The notes beneath the pieces were generated by a model. It saw only the letters and a list, made by a program, of their open reading frames with translations, was not told where the DNA came from and searched no databases. A stretch of DNA of 64,000 nt from Conus ventricosus (taxonomy: Eukaryota; Mollusca; Gastropoda; Neogastropoda; Conidae), in assembly GCA_018398815.1 (NCBI GenBank), contig CM031596.1:65618607-65682606 (forward strand). Direction: 5' to 3'. Positions 18,455-30,057 of the stretch are shown one piece after another. The position numbers were made by a program, and so were the translations under genes. The first letter of the stretch is position 1. Every line of letters starts with the position of its first letter.

Positions 18455-18461
<7 letters not shown>
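18282..18461. repeat. Right terminal inverted repeat of the Polinton-like element
   Basis: Inverted counterpart of 2880-3070. It contains the codons for the ATPase C-terminus (TDNPAQYVCL-like, plus strand) without the rest of the gene. Confidence 0.9.
18371..18461. repeat. Right terminal hairpin palindrome
   Basis: The arms 18371-18409 and 18423-18461 (39 nt each) have one mismatch and a 13-nt loop (GAAAACTGGTTGA). The outer nine stem bases and inner ten or so match the left hairpin. Nine positions in between differ from the left stem, and each change is matched in the opposite arm. Confidence 0.92.

Positions 18462-18513
<52 letters not shown>
18462..18513 (+). repeat. (CT)n-(TA)n microsatellite
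   Basis: Dinucleotide tracts directly beyond the right hairpin. They mirror the TA tract just left of 2880 and hide any target-site duplication. Confidence 0.9.
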
Positions 18514-18520
<7 letters not shown>

Positions 18521-18872
18521 CTAGTTAAAACAAGTTAAAAGAGGAATCTTAAAACTATCTACAAATTTGTTTCAAGCGTGTTGCGCTGTCATCAGGATGG
18601 TTTTTGGTTTGCCCAACCGCCGATGTTATATAGCGTGTGGGCTCCCGTTTGCGGTTGTTTGCACGTGCGGGTTGGCTGCACGGTTTTTTGGCGGCTTTCA
18701 GGTTTTTGTTTTGGGTGTGTGTTCACTAACAACGATTTCCATTTATGCCTGCAGTTGTTTACTATTTCTGTTTGTGTTTAAGTTGCCAAGTGTGGTTTGC
18801 ATAGTATTAACCATTTTTCAGTTAAACATAGGTTGCACCTTTTTGAAACATTGCTGTATGGTGATGCTCTTT

Positions 18873-19214
18873 TTATGATTTTCCAGGATTATTGTAGCTT
18901 GTTTTTGCGTCTTTAAGTTTCCAGATATATTTGCTCAGTTCTGTTTGGTTTTTATATTTTTCTTTATTAAATGACTGTTTGTGGTTTGCATATCTGGTTT
19001 TGAAGTGGTTTTCAGTGATCCCTATGTATGTTTCTTTTTCATTTTCTGATGTCACAGTAGCCTGGTATACAATGTTGTTGTGAAGACATTTATTGTTTAG
19101 TGGGCATTGCTCCTTTCTGGTGCAATTGCAAGATTTCCTTTCTTCACCCTTCTTTGCTGTGTTGATTTTCATTTTGTTGGATGCGTTAATTAGGTTTTGA
19201 GGTTGGGCATACAT
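18873..19214 (-). pseudogene. Penelope GIY-YIG endonuclease domain
   Basis: One open frame of 113 codons. A Cys-rich lead (CNCTRKEQCPLNNKCLHNN) is followed by IVYQATV, YIGITENHFKTRYANH and a helical ELSKYIWKLKD block. These are the zinc-like lead, the GIY-YIG core and the conserved Arg/His/Glu region of the Penelope endonuclease. Frames upstream and downstream are broken, so this is a fragment of a dead element. Confidence 0.88.
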
Positions 19215-20196
19215 GAGTACGATAGTTTGACAGTGTTTTTGTTAAATATTTTGGACAGTTTGTGTTCTTTTGGAAATGAAGTTGTTAGGATTTTGAAGAA
19301 TTCTTTCCCTATGTTTGTTTGAGTTTCCCGTCGTATGGGGGGTTATACCACATGATTTTTCTTTCCTATTTTTCTTGCTTTTATTTGTGTTGTTGTCTGG
19401 GTTGTATTGTAATTTGTAATTGTATCCACTTGTTTGTGGTGCCTCCTGGTATTCTACTGCTGCATTGTTGAACACTCTCTCACTGCATGACAGGTTTGAT
19501 AGTCTCTTGTTTATGCCATGGGGTATGGTCTTAATATAGATGGTGGATGGTTACTTTTGGTGTGTACATAAAGAGGTTATCGTTGGGTTTCTTGTATGGT
19601 TTTTATATGTGATTGTTGAGATCCAGTGTTATGTCTAAGTAGTTCACTACCTTTTTGTTGCTTCAATGGTAATCTTTAAGTTGTTGGTTTTGGAAGATTT
19701 TGCATAGTTCTTTCTTCTTGTTTCGATGGTTCTTGGATTGTTGGTTAGTGCAGCAAGGCCATCGTCTCTGTATAGTCCGACTTGTTTTCCGAGTTTTTTC
19801 TTGATGTTGGACAGCATGAATAGTCCGACCAGTTCACATGTTTCTGCACCATCATATGATCCATGGTTACGTCGAATGTTGAGTTTCTGTTGGTTTTCCT
19901 GATCCAGGTTTCATTTTTGCTGTGTAGTAATGTTTTCTTGGTGTGGAGAATGATTTCCATTCTGACCCTGTTATGTCTGTGTGGTTACTGGTAAACTTCA
20001 GGGCTTTGGTGAGTAGTTCCTCATCTAATAGATGGGTAAAAGTCTACTATGTCAAATGTGATGAATACTGTATTACTTTGTTTATTGAGTTTTTTGAACC
20101 ATTGGATAACTTTGTATGTGTTCTTCCAGAGGTTGTATTCAGAGTTGATTTTACGTTCTTTATTATTTTTTTCCAGAATTTTCTTGCTTATTTTGC

Positions 20197-20421
20197 CTAA
20201 TCAGATTTGGATGGGTTTCTTAGTCTACATGTTGGATTGTTATGAAAATTGGGCTTGTGGTCTTTGAGCGTTATGAAAGCTTCTTTTGTTGCTGTCGCTT
20301 CTATCCTGTCACTTAGGTCTATGCGCTCTGGATGTGGCTGTGGATTAGAGCTGGACTGAGCAGAGCAAGGGCAATGTCGCTCATATGTTATGGTGGATGG
20401 ATTAAATACAACAACAAACAA
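20197..20421 (-). pseudogene. Penelope reverse transcriptase fragment
   Basis: [21 protein letters not shown] and NPSKS form the conserved block preceding the Penelope RT catalytic motifs. The frame then breaks. A later piece LLTKALKFTSNH..GSEWKSF (about 19900-20010) belongs to the same RT region, in another frame. Confidence 0.8.
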
Positions 20422-20430
20422 AGATCGAGC

Positions 20431-22417
20431 CCCTAGCTAACACTGCATCCAGTATGACAAAAAATGGTTGCAAGATCTTGTTTATAACACGCTTCAAACA
20501 CCTTTTTCTCTGCTGTGGGTTGTTGTGGCTTTGGTCAATGATCTGAATTTCAGTAATCTTTTTGGCAGTTGTAATGACATATTAATGAGCAAAATCCGAT
20601 GTAGATGGAATCAAGTCCAGCTCTTGCTTACAAGGTCCCGACTTCTGTCTTCCTACCTCTCCCCAATTACTGTGCCGTTGTATAGCTTTGATCTTTCTCT
20701 CACCTTAATCTAATTTTGGTTCACATACTAATTATCACCAGTCACCGTATTAAATCTGACCATGATTGGAAATTGAACACCAGCTGTATCATGCTTACAT
20801 GGCATTATCACACAGTGGCATTGGTATCTTTAGCTATCACGACTGAATTGTGAAATTTTGATAAAGAGGAGAGATAGCAAGGTCTCGACAAGCTCTGCCA
20901 TCCATTCAAATCCGAGTTCTTCTGCCACTTCAGCAGCTGAGAGAAGACACTGCTGAAGATCCCAACGAATAAAAACCTACAGATACAAAACACTACCAAC
21001 AACCAAATCAGAGAGATAACAGACTAATTCTTTCTGTTTTTTTTCTTTTTTTTTTTTTCATTCCCCACTCCTCTTCCTTCATTCAGACACTATCTGCAAT
21101 GTTCTGATGAATTTTTATAAACTCACATATCGCAAGTTCTGGAGAAAAAAAAGAAGTACAAAATGACCTTGAAGGAGTCACAGTCATTAAAAAATAACTT
21201 TTTAATCACTTATTGGGAACATGTCAACAGGTCATACTTTTGTATTAGTAATAGAATAAGACATCAATACAATTGCTCACACATTTGAATGAATCCAGGT
21301 GTATTATCACTGATATTCTGTTTATCGTACGCATGCTTTTTGTTCATTATACAAAATGAGAAAAAAAAGCTTAGCGTCTGACAATCTTCATTATGTTCTA
21401 TGAAAATCTATATTTACTGGAAGCCTGAATGCAGCACATTTTTCCCCCCAGTAATGGACACATTCAACTTGACAGTGACAAATGCATATTCATCAGCATT
21501 GTGAGTCTTGCATGAACCTGAAACCAAGTAATAATCAACTTTTCCCAAAACAGCAAGAACAAAAATGTTCTCCTACATTGCGCCAACCAGTGTCAGCTTA
21601 CATCCTATTACCTTAGTTTGTTTTAAGTATTCATGATGTTCACAGGCAAATGACATTCAAGTATGGTACGGCTCTATGTTTAAACTGATGCTTTGCGAAC
21701 ATTCAGGTGGAACGTCCACACCCAAAAAGGTGATATGTCAGATGGAGGTAATCACAATCATCTCATCAAAGTTAGGGATTGGGACCAGTCTAACGCTACC
21801 ATGGCACCACTAGATGGCAAGCACATTAAGACAACTAACCAAAATGGCAACTTTTACATTATGTGCCATCGTAGTGAAATTCAAACTCACATTATTTGAT
21901 GTTGAATTTTGTTTTGACTTTTGAAACAGGTCAAGCATTTAGTCTTTGTTCCAATGCTAACCGTGTACAAGTCTCTGTAATTCACTAGGCTCTAAACAAT
22001 ACACACTGAAATTGCCAACATTGCCAAATGCTGTAACTGACCATGTTAAGGGGAGATATGAAGAAATGACTGTAATATATTTTCTCATCCTTGCACTGAC
22101 ATTTGAAATTTTGCGTTTAGAAAATGAAAAATTCAACTGTTTGTGGGGCAAGACAAACCATGAGTCAAAAGTATTAAAAAATGTTGAGATATCATCTCTG
22201 TTGTGCAAATTGAAGCAAAATACAAACAAACAAAAAGTGTCTGCAAAATCCCAGTTTAACCATATCAAATCTGGTGCCGCCAATGTTTTTGTGCTTTTAT
22301 AGCTATTTATTTTTCATCTTAAAAACTGTCAGCTATTAACTAGAGCTTCCTAGCAGTTAAAAACTGAAGATCGCAGCAAATATCTAGTCACTGCAAATAA
22401 TTCTGACCAACTTTTTT

Positions 22418-22420
<3 letters not shown>
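20431..22420. other. Gene-poor flank, nothing recognised
   Basis: About 2 kb of A/T-rich unique sequence. Open frames are short and uncharacteristic on both strands. No RNA gene, exon or transposon signature was found. The whole stretch recurs in error-rich form at about 42800-44900. Confidence 0.6.
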
Positions 22421-22455
<35 letters not shown>

Positions 22456-22470
22456 GGGTGGAGGGGAAAG
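22421..22470 (+). repeat. Poly-G tract
   Basis: A T-rich run is followed by about 28 consecutive Gs, then GTGGAGGGG. Recurs at about 44921-44950. Its length is unreliable because such runs are poorly sequenced. Confidence 0.85.
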
Positions 22471-22850
22471 AGCAGGATCTCTTTACAAAATGCAATTAAA
22501 AGACTGAGAAACATAAAACAAAGTATTAACACCTGTGACTTTCAGCATACACAGTAATGCATGATCCTCATGGAAATTCTGAGCAAGAAATTTCCTCTTC
22601 TGTCCCACTGCCTTTCTTTCTTTTTTAATCATGTATCCTTCTTTATTGTCATGCTCTGTTTATCTGCCTTTGTGGCTCCTTCATCTGTCTTTGTTCTCGA
22701 AAGTTGTGTCACCTCTTCTCAATACAGGTAATAAAATGCCAGCTTCCTTGTTGAAATCTGGCAATAAGGTAGTGAATGTGAACACTGCCCAGAGTGAATG
22801 CTGGTTGTTCCTTCAGCAAAGTCTATTTGCCCATAATTATGGCTTTTTAA

Positions 22851-22874
22851 CTGGTGTGCGTGTGTGTATGTGTG

Positions 22875-22938
<64 letters not shown>

Positions 22939-23010
22939 TGTGTGTTTGTGCACATGTGAGAGAGAGAGAGTGTGTGTGTGTGTGTGCGCGAGTGTGTTTG
23001 TATGTGTGCA
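22851..23010 (+). repeat. (TG)n microsatellite
   Basis: About 150 bp of TG repeats with GAGAGAGAG and TGCGCGAG interruptions. The Cys-Val and Thr-His frames across it are repeat artefacts. Confidence 0.9.
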
Positions 23011-23159
23011 AGCGTGCCCATGCATGCATCTTATGTGGGAGCGACACCCTTATATTAACCATCACTTTGTTTACAATGTCAAAATCTGGCAATGAGAAAT
23101 TAGACAGAACGCCTGGTTTCCTCAGCGTGGCTCTGTTTCATCTCCTCCTTATGGATGTC

Positions 23160-23545
23160 GGTAATAAACTGTTACATTATACATGACTGTAAAAACAGTT
23201 CTTTGTGTCTCTAATGCTGTGGATGTTAATAATAAACTATTACATTATACATGATTGTAACAGTTCTTTGTGTCTCTAATGCTGTGGATTTCAATAATAA
23301 GATAAGATAATGTTGCTTATAGCCCAGCCGACCGCAAAGGGCCACATCAGGGCTGTTTCAATAATAAAATATTACATTATACACAATTGTAACAGTTTGT
23401 GTCTCTAACACTGTGGATGTCAATAATAAAATATTATACTATACATGATTGTAATAGTTCTTTGTGTTTCTAACGCTGTGGATGTCAATAATAAACTATT
23501 ACATTACACATGATTGTAATAGTTCTTTGTGTCTCTAATGCTTCT
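23160..23545 (+). repeat. Minisatellite of about 70-bp units
   Basis: Five to six units of the form GT(C/T)AATAATAAA.TATTACATTATACATGATTGTAA..AGTTCTTTGTGTCTCTAA.GCTGTGGAT. One unit is interrupted by a SINE-like insert (about 23297-23352). Confidence 0.88.
23297..23352 (-). mobile_element. 5'-truncated SINE-like fragment inserted in the minisatellite
   Basis: On the minus strand: CAGCCCTGATGTGGCCCTTTGCGGTC... ending in TTATCTTATC. It is flanked on both sides by TTTCAATAATAA, which occurs only once in uninterrupted units and so is a likely target-site duplication of about 12 bp. The body resembles SINE 3' ends I associate with gastropods; the family was not confirmed. Confidence 0.6.
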
Positions 23546-26500
23546 CTGTCAGGGCGGGCACTTTGACTCTAGGACTTGGGCACACACACACACAATTTTT
23601 TCTGTGTGTAATGACAGCCTTGACACAGCCCCGTGTGGTCAGCTGGGCAAGGCTGCCAGAAACTGCATGTAAACTGGGAAGGAGTGGAGTGATGAAAGGG
23701 GAGGGGGGGGGGGGGGGTTGTGTGTGCGAGGGGGAAGGGAAGGAGGGTGGATGGATGTTTTCATCTTAAAATATTTTTAGGTGAAGGGAAGAAGTGGTGG
23801 AGGAGAGGGGGGGGGGGGGGGGGGGGGGGGGCTTTGACCAGATAACAAGATGGTGTTGTCACTGCTCCAGCATAGTGCTGACAGGGATGTGGCAGCACAA
23901 TATTCTAAGACAGCTTGCAGAGAGCCAAGTGACAAAATCTCAAGTTGTCATCTGAATAGACCGATTAAGTAACATGTGCAGACAAACTCTTCCACTTGTC
24001 AAACAACTCAGTCTACATGATAACTAAGGCGAAAAAATTACCCCTAAGTTAACACAAACAGATTACTTTTTTTACACATGCAGCCTCGTTAATTGGACAA
24101 AAATCTTTCCTCTGTGCTGAATGTGTTTGATAAAATTAGTTGTCTGCACTATTCTGTTTCCAATTTTTTGGCGAATCAGACTGTAGAGTACCTTTCGCTG
24201 CATAATATACTAAGTGAAAATGCACATGTATATGATCGAGTTAAACAAGGACAGTTCAAGATGCACCGTTTTCTCAGACTGGAACAGACCACAACAGATG
24301 TTTTTTTTCCAACCCTGACCACATTATTTCCACAGAACTGGCAGCCCTAGAACAAAAATGAAACTCATTCATTTTAATATTTCATCTTTTCACTCTGAAC
24401 TGTTGAAATTAATGTTTGCAGTCAGTATCAAAGAACATCCCATTTTGGAACACAATGAAACCTCAGCTTCCATCTATTTTAGAAAACCACCACAACAGAA
24501 ATGACAGTCTTTAATTGCTGTTCCATCTTGCCCGATTCGTTCAGTTTGCAAATGACAGCAACACCAAGACATTCCCCTGACAAAACATGAAGATGTGCTG
24601 TGTATTACCATGGGAAGAACCATTCTGTGAGCCTCACCTATGGGTTCTTGAACACTCTGCAGTAGTGTTTGCACAAACAATAATATCAAACACCATCAAA
24701 GATATGTGTGTTCGGATGAGTCAGGATGATGGCACAATTCAATCAATGGTATTAAAACAAAAGCCAAAACAAACAAAAATCAGCAATGTTGCATACTCAA
24801 AACAATGGTGTTTATTTAATACTGGGAACACAAGAAGTTCAACAATGCATCATGATTTCAAACCATGCCATGTCTCACTGTTCTCATCTGGTCACTTTTT
24901 TTTTTAATTCTGTCTTCATAAAAATCACAAGGCTAAATCACACATTTATGAATTCACTCATACACTTGCACACAAAGTGAACAACCAGAAAATTCACAAC
25001 GAAACCTCAAGCATACTCAGGCAGTGTACACATCTTTTGTGTCAACACCATTGCAGAAAAGCACATACACACAGAATACAAGGAGCTGAAAGGATATGAA
25101 TCAAGTTGTCTCACTGTATGCCCATTTAACATGGGTAAGTGTAATGTTGAATGTATAGTTGACCAACACTTGATTTACACATCAGGACATGAGCACACAT
25201 CTTATGAACTGTATGCGAGCGAACTCACAAACACACATTTTGACAACATCAACACAAGTGTATGTATCTCCATGCAAAGTGAAGATTTTTCCTCTTTTTT
25301 TCAAAGGTTTTGTGGGATTAGTCTCTCCTGACAGTAAGTGAGTAACCAATTTTTTCAACTGTCTCATTTTCATATCCCACCACCTTTTCCCCTCACCTCT
25401 CCCCTTCCTTTTGCTCCTAGTGGCAATGCTCCCACTCAGCTAATTCCAGTTACCATACAAACAGCCAGATTTAGACTCATCCTGTCAGCGCTAGCACCAG
25501 CAATTCACAATTCACAGAAAGTAATCACTGTCACGTCATCGTGAGGCAACCTGCCTGAGATAGCACTGCACTGCTGCCCTATCTCTGTGTTGAACATCAG
25601 TATTGCTGCTTTAATGTAGCATACACAAGACACCACCTACTGACAACAATCAACAATAACTGCTTAGTCCTGGAACCAGCATGACTGTGCTATCCCCTTC
25701 TGAGAAACATTCTTCCTATGTCATCACTGTATACCTCTCTCATTCCTGTTTTCTTTTTCCTTCCAGAAGGTGGAAGGTGGAAGGTGGCATTCTTTCTTTC
25801 TTTCTCTTATGATGCTTTGTTCCTTTTTCATCTTACATGCACATGCATGCTTACACATGTACGCATGCAAATGCTCTTTCACTCCCTGTTCATGTGCATT
25901 CAAATACAAAAACATACATTAACACACACATCAAAATTTCAGAAATTTGAAAAAAAAAAAAAAGCTGCATATACTGAACAAAATAATTTACAAATGTACA
26001 CAATCATATGGCCAATCACACCAGATAAAATCCATTGTTGTGCCGTGTCACAGTATTGCACAGTATGACACACACTGTGTTACGAAACAGAAAGCATGGA
26101 ACAGGTTCTGAATACAACGCATCTTCAGCACTCTCCTGACCACAGCACATGCTGGCCATCACCACAAGAAAAGCGCATGCATAAACCACTCCACTGGCAT
26201 GTGCATAAACTGCTCCACTCAGATGCAAGTACATTATCACTCACATTGAAATGTTCAGAAGGATCAACGAAGCACCACAGGAAAATCATCTCATCTTCCC
26301 CCTCCCACCCCTCCAAATCAAAACTAGAAACATAGATATACACTGAAGTCCTTCCTAACAACACACACCACATTTGCACACAGCGACACCTACCAAGTCT
26401 TACGTTCCCACCATACTGTAAAGTTTTATGCCCAAATAAAATCTGCGTCCACAATATTCTCAGTCCACTTTCTTGCTAGTCCAAGCAGGTTTCTAACGAT

Positions 26501-29189
26501 CCTGCTGGTCAATGGTCTGTCGACATAATGGTTCATCAACTTACTTCCAGCTTTGAAGAAGAGTGCTGAAGCAGCAGATGCCAACACCCCGCTGCACGAC
26601 ACACACTCACACCAACACGTGTGCCTGCCCAGGCAATCCAAGTCTTCATGGCTCTACTACCAGGCTTCTCTTCCACCACATTTACAACTGTCATTCAGCA
26701 TTGCCCAAGGGGTACACTCACGAAACACACACACATGGACTAGTACCATTAAAACAGAAATCCAGATGAGTATGAAACTGTGCCAGCAGCCCCATGAGCC
26801 TTGCTGGCTTGACTTCCCTTAGTTACAGATCCCAGACTAGTCAGAGACCTTGCTGTATCCATACAATTGTTATCAATAATGACTTCTGTCGCACTATAAG
26901 TTCTAACACTTCCAAACACCAACATTCAGCACAGGACAAATATAACGGAAACTTTTTTTTTTTCAGCTTAAGGAGTAATGATATACTCAGTCCTTGTTTA
27001 TTTCTTGAAGTTGTGAATCTAGCAACTGTAAGTGTTTACAGACTAATAAAAACAACAACCAAAAAAAAAAGAAGCCTGAAACTGATATTAAATGAGTGTG
27101 TCTGTGTATACTCTGGGAACATGCGTGTGCTTGATCCTCAGTCGCATGCTTATATGTCCACAACACACGATTACCATTTTTCAAATGAAAATGACCATTT
27201 TCCTACCACTAAAACTATAACGGCATCCACACTTTTCCATGTAAAGCATAACCTCTATGCTAGTCTAATTTCTACAAAGTTTGAACATTGTCTACACCCA
27301 TTTAAAACGTGGGCATGCATTTTACTATGTATTCTGGCTTGGTTTGCATAATCTGACTGAAATGTTGATAATATCATAAGTTACATGTGTCTGTTTAATA
27401 AAAAAAAATCATTCACAATAATGCCCTCCGTGTGCACTGTGATACATTTACTGTAGCCTGGCAGAAGCTTATGCTCTTCTTCTAACACTAAAAGCATCAA
27501 ACGCATACACATGCTCAAACAGCAACACCAAATTCCTGACAGAAGCCTTTATACAGATATATTTTGCTTCAAACTGCTAAGTATAAAACCACGACCTGAT
27601 TAAAATAAGAAAATGCTCACAACACAGCGCTTCATAAACAAGAACAGAGAAAGTGCAACAACCACAACATCACCTAGAGAGACAAACAAGACAACCATGG
27701 TGAAAGTGATTATAACAGGACCATGTCACTCTGAGTCAGTGGCTAAGAAACAAAGACAGTAACCGCATACTGACTCAAACAAAGTAGACAGAAGAAAACC
27801 CCATCCTACACATACAGGCACGAAGTTCTGACAAAACCAGAGTGATTCATCAAGCAAGGACCAAAAAAGAAAAAGAAAAAAAGGCAGCACAGTTTAAAAA
27901 GGAAAGTGGGTTTATTTGGAACAAACCCGATTTACAATACAATCACACTCTATGTCGCTCTTCCTGCTTTGTACAATAGCTAAAGATCTTATCAGGAGTT
28001 CTCATAAACGCAAGCTTCACCTTCTGAAGACAAAGGGATTTTTGTTTTTTGGAGAGGAGGGAGTGTTGCACTGAGCCAAATCCATCTTTAAAATAAAGGT
28101 ATACAAAAGGAGATCAAGAAAATGAAGCGCAGCATAGTCTTTGAAGTGGATACCACACACACACATTTTCACCGACATACTTATTTTATTTACAGTTCAC
28201 AACTCCATTCTTCTAAAAGGACAGTCTTTATCTTGCATCTATATCCTAAATCACAGAAACGACACAGTGACTTGTTTCTGTTAAGAACACAGCAGAAACG
28301 AGCCAATACACAATCATATCAAAAGATAGTTCTCCTGGATAATTCAAATCATACTCTCACAGCACTCTGGGTCTTTTTATTTTCACTGGCCAAATAGTAA
28401 ACATGCTTCAATCCCTCTTCTCTCTTGAGACACAAAGTCAAATTAGCTTTATTTCCAGCGCCTCTGAAGGTTCATGGGAATCACAAGACAAATACCACAA
28501 ATTCAGCAACAGAGGTTTGCGTTCATACACTGAATTTTTGCAGTGATGTCCGTCACACCAGTTCTGCCACCAGAGATGCATTCAGTTTAATAAAAAAAAA
28601 TTTTAAAAAAATCATGCTGGTAATTCAAGTTCTTGAGAAAAAAAACCCTCATGAAAATTGTCCACACACTCACATCATGTCCTTAACAAGTTGTGCAAAT
28701 ACATACACCTCCAAACATATGCGCTGCATTATGTACAAATTATCACAAGAAGCATCACTAGGCATCACGAGTATCTATCAAGACACTGAACAATAACTTG
28801 CACTTAGACACACAGCCGTGCACACACACACAGACATTCCAGTCCACTCTGCCAAAAAAAAAGTTCTAAGAGAATCAAAAAAAATCTGTTGTACAAAGAT
28901 ATAACTGACTGACACCATTCAACCTTTTTAATTTTCTTGTGGAATCTGACTTCACTGAACTGTCACTTAAAACAAGGAATCGTAAATGAGCTCTCTGAAC
29001 CAGATACTATTCCAGCATGGTCACTTTTCTTATTCATTCTGTTGAGCTTCATTCCTAGCCCCTCTTTTTTCAACTCAGTCTTGTCACAAAATGTCTTGGC
29101 TTATAAACAGCAGCAGCCATCACTACCATGCAGGCAATTTGCCCAGAGGGGATAAAAAGTACAGATGCAAGACTAAGGACAAGCCATCA
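23546..29189. other. Gene-poor region downstream of Sec24, possibly including its 3' UTR
   Basis: About 5.6 kb with no recognised gene. Contains a G-rich stretch (23698-23830), A-runs and T-runs, and short CA tracts. Because Sec24 is on the minus strand with its stop at 29190, the part nearest 29189 should be its 3' UTR. No single poly(A) signal can be chosen by eye. Confidence 0.5.
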
Positions 29190-29305
29190 TCAACCTTTGA
29201 CTTTCTGCTGCATAAACTGCAGAAACTCATAATAGGACATGCTGCTCTCAGTGCGGTCTTCCACCATGTATCGGAAAAAACAGATGGCGCTGTCTGCTGT
29301 CGTTT
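29190..29305 (-). CDS. Sec24: Sec24, last coding exon (C-terminus)
   Basis: Encodes ETTADSAICFFRYMVEDRTE then SSMSYYEFLQFMQQKVKG-stop, the conserved C-terminal helix of Sec24 A/B-type COPII coat proteins. The acceptor TTGTTGCAG lies at 29306-29314. The exon begins with two bases completing a codon, but the upstream exon at 57279 ends two bases into a codon, so the phases do not match. A small unseen exon or an indel is needed. The exon is repeated, with errors, at about 51935-52055. Confidence 0.85.
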
Positions 29306-30039
29306 CTGCAACAATAAGAACACTTAGCATGTATAGAGGCAGAAGAAGAGAAAAGTTCAGTTGGCTTACTTCAGTTTCTTTAAGGGGGCGCATGGCGTGC
29401 AAAATCGTTTATTTTTGTTTCTCAGCTTTGATGCAAGGTACACTTACAAAATTTGGCACAAAACTGCAATATCTAGGCAGTAGTCTGCCTATTTTTTTTT
29501 GAGTCAATCTGACAAAAATGACAGGGGTTATTGGATGGTCTAGTTTTTTTTATACTAACGTTTTTGGGACAGCTACTGGTACAATACCAAGGCTCCACTT
29601 CCTTAGTTATTTATACAAAAGTAGACAAACATGGTCAAAAAACACAATAAAACCCATTTCAGTTTTCTGAAAAATCTATTACTATTTTTCATAAAGGGTT
29701 GAAAAGTTGTTATTTTTTCTTTCATCATAAACCTTTACACATTCACACTTAGCATTATAACCACCATAGTTAGAGTCTTCTAATATGTCTTATTGTGTTC
29801 AGCAGCCATTTTTACATGCACACACCAAGTTTCATTTGAAAATCTGTATTAAAACTGAAGATATAGTGTTCCTCAACAAGCACGTGGCAGTGAAAATCAG
29901 CATTTGAGAAATCGGGCAGGAAAGTATATATCAATTATGTGCAAAAATTATTTTTCATATAATGCTGTCCGATATTTTTCCTGCTTACTTTATCCATTTA
30001 TGTGCCCTATCTAACTGTTTTCCAGCCTTTCTGTTGGTT

Positions 30040-30057
30040 TTAGAAGGCACCAGCACC
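30040..30057 (-). CDS. C-terminal codons of an unidentified minus-strand gene cut by the gap
   Basis: Codons G-A-G-A-F then TAA (30040-30042) in the accurate piece A match the end of the 52848-53094 exon of piece B. There the stop has been lost to a homopolymer error. This fixes the end of the unidentified gene and shows that the two pieces overlap. Confidence 0.5.
   Translation of the reverse strand, partial: GAGAF

Larger units (their letters stand above)
2880..18461. mobile_element. Polinton/Maverick-like virus-like DNA transposon, copy A (end to end)
   Basis: The ends are inverted repeats of about 180-190 bp (2880-3070 and 18282-18461), each tipped by a hairpin palindrome. Inside are a HerA/FtsK-type packaging ATPase, a protein-primed family-B DNA polymerase, an rve-type integrase, a capsid-like protein and about ten smaller genes. 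The combination of polymerase, integrase and ATPase defines Polintons and adintovirus-like elements, and 15.6 kb is a usual size. Several genes carry frameshifts, some of which are absent from copy B. A cysteine (adenain-type) protease, usual in the family, was not recognised. No clear 6-bp target-site duplication is visible because both flanks are simple repeat. Confidence 0.9.
18530..20430 (-). mobile_element. Penelope-like retroelement remnant, minus strand
   Basis: Reading leftwards from about 20430 are reverse transcriptase pieces, then a linker, then a GIY-YIG endonuclease and a NLCLTEKW-like tail (about 18830). This RT then GIY-YIG order is diagnostic of endonuclease-bearing Penelope elements. 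Frameshifts and stops throughout show a dead copy. The left end of the remnant lies only about 70 bp from the Polinton hairpin. Confidence 0.85.

Noticed and set aside
2820..18480. Target-site duplication of the Polinton-like element
   Set aside because: Both flanks are TA/CT repeats, so any 6-bp match is uninformative.
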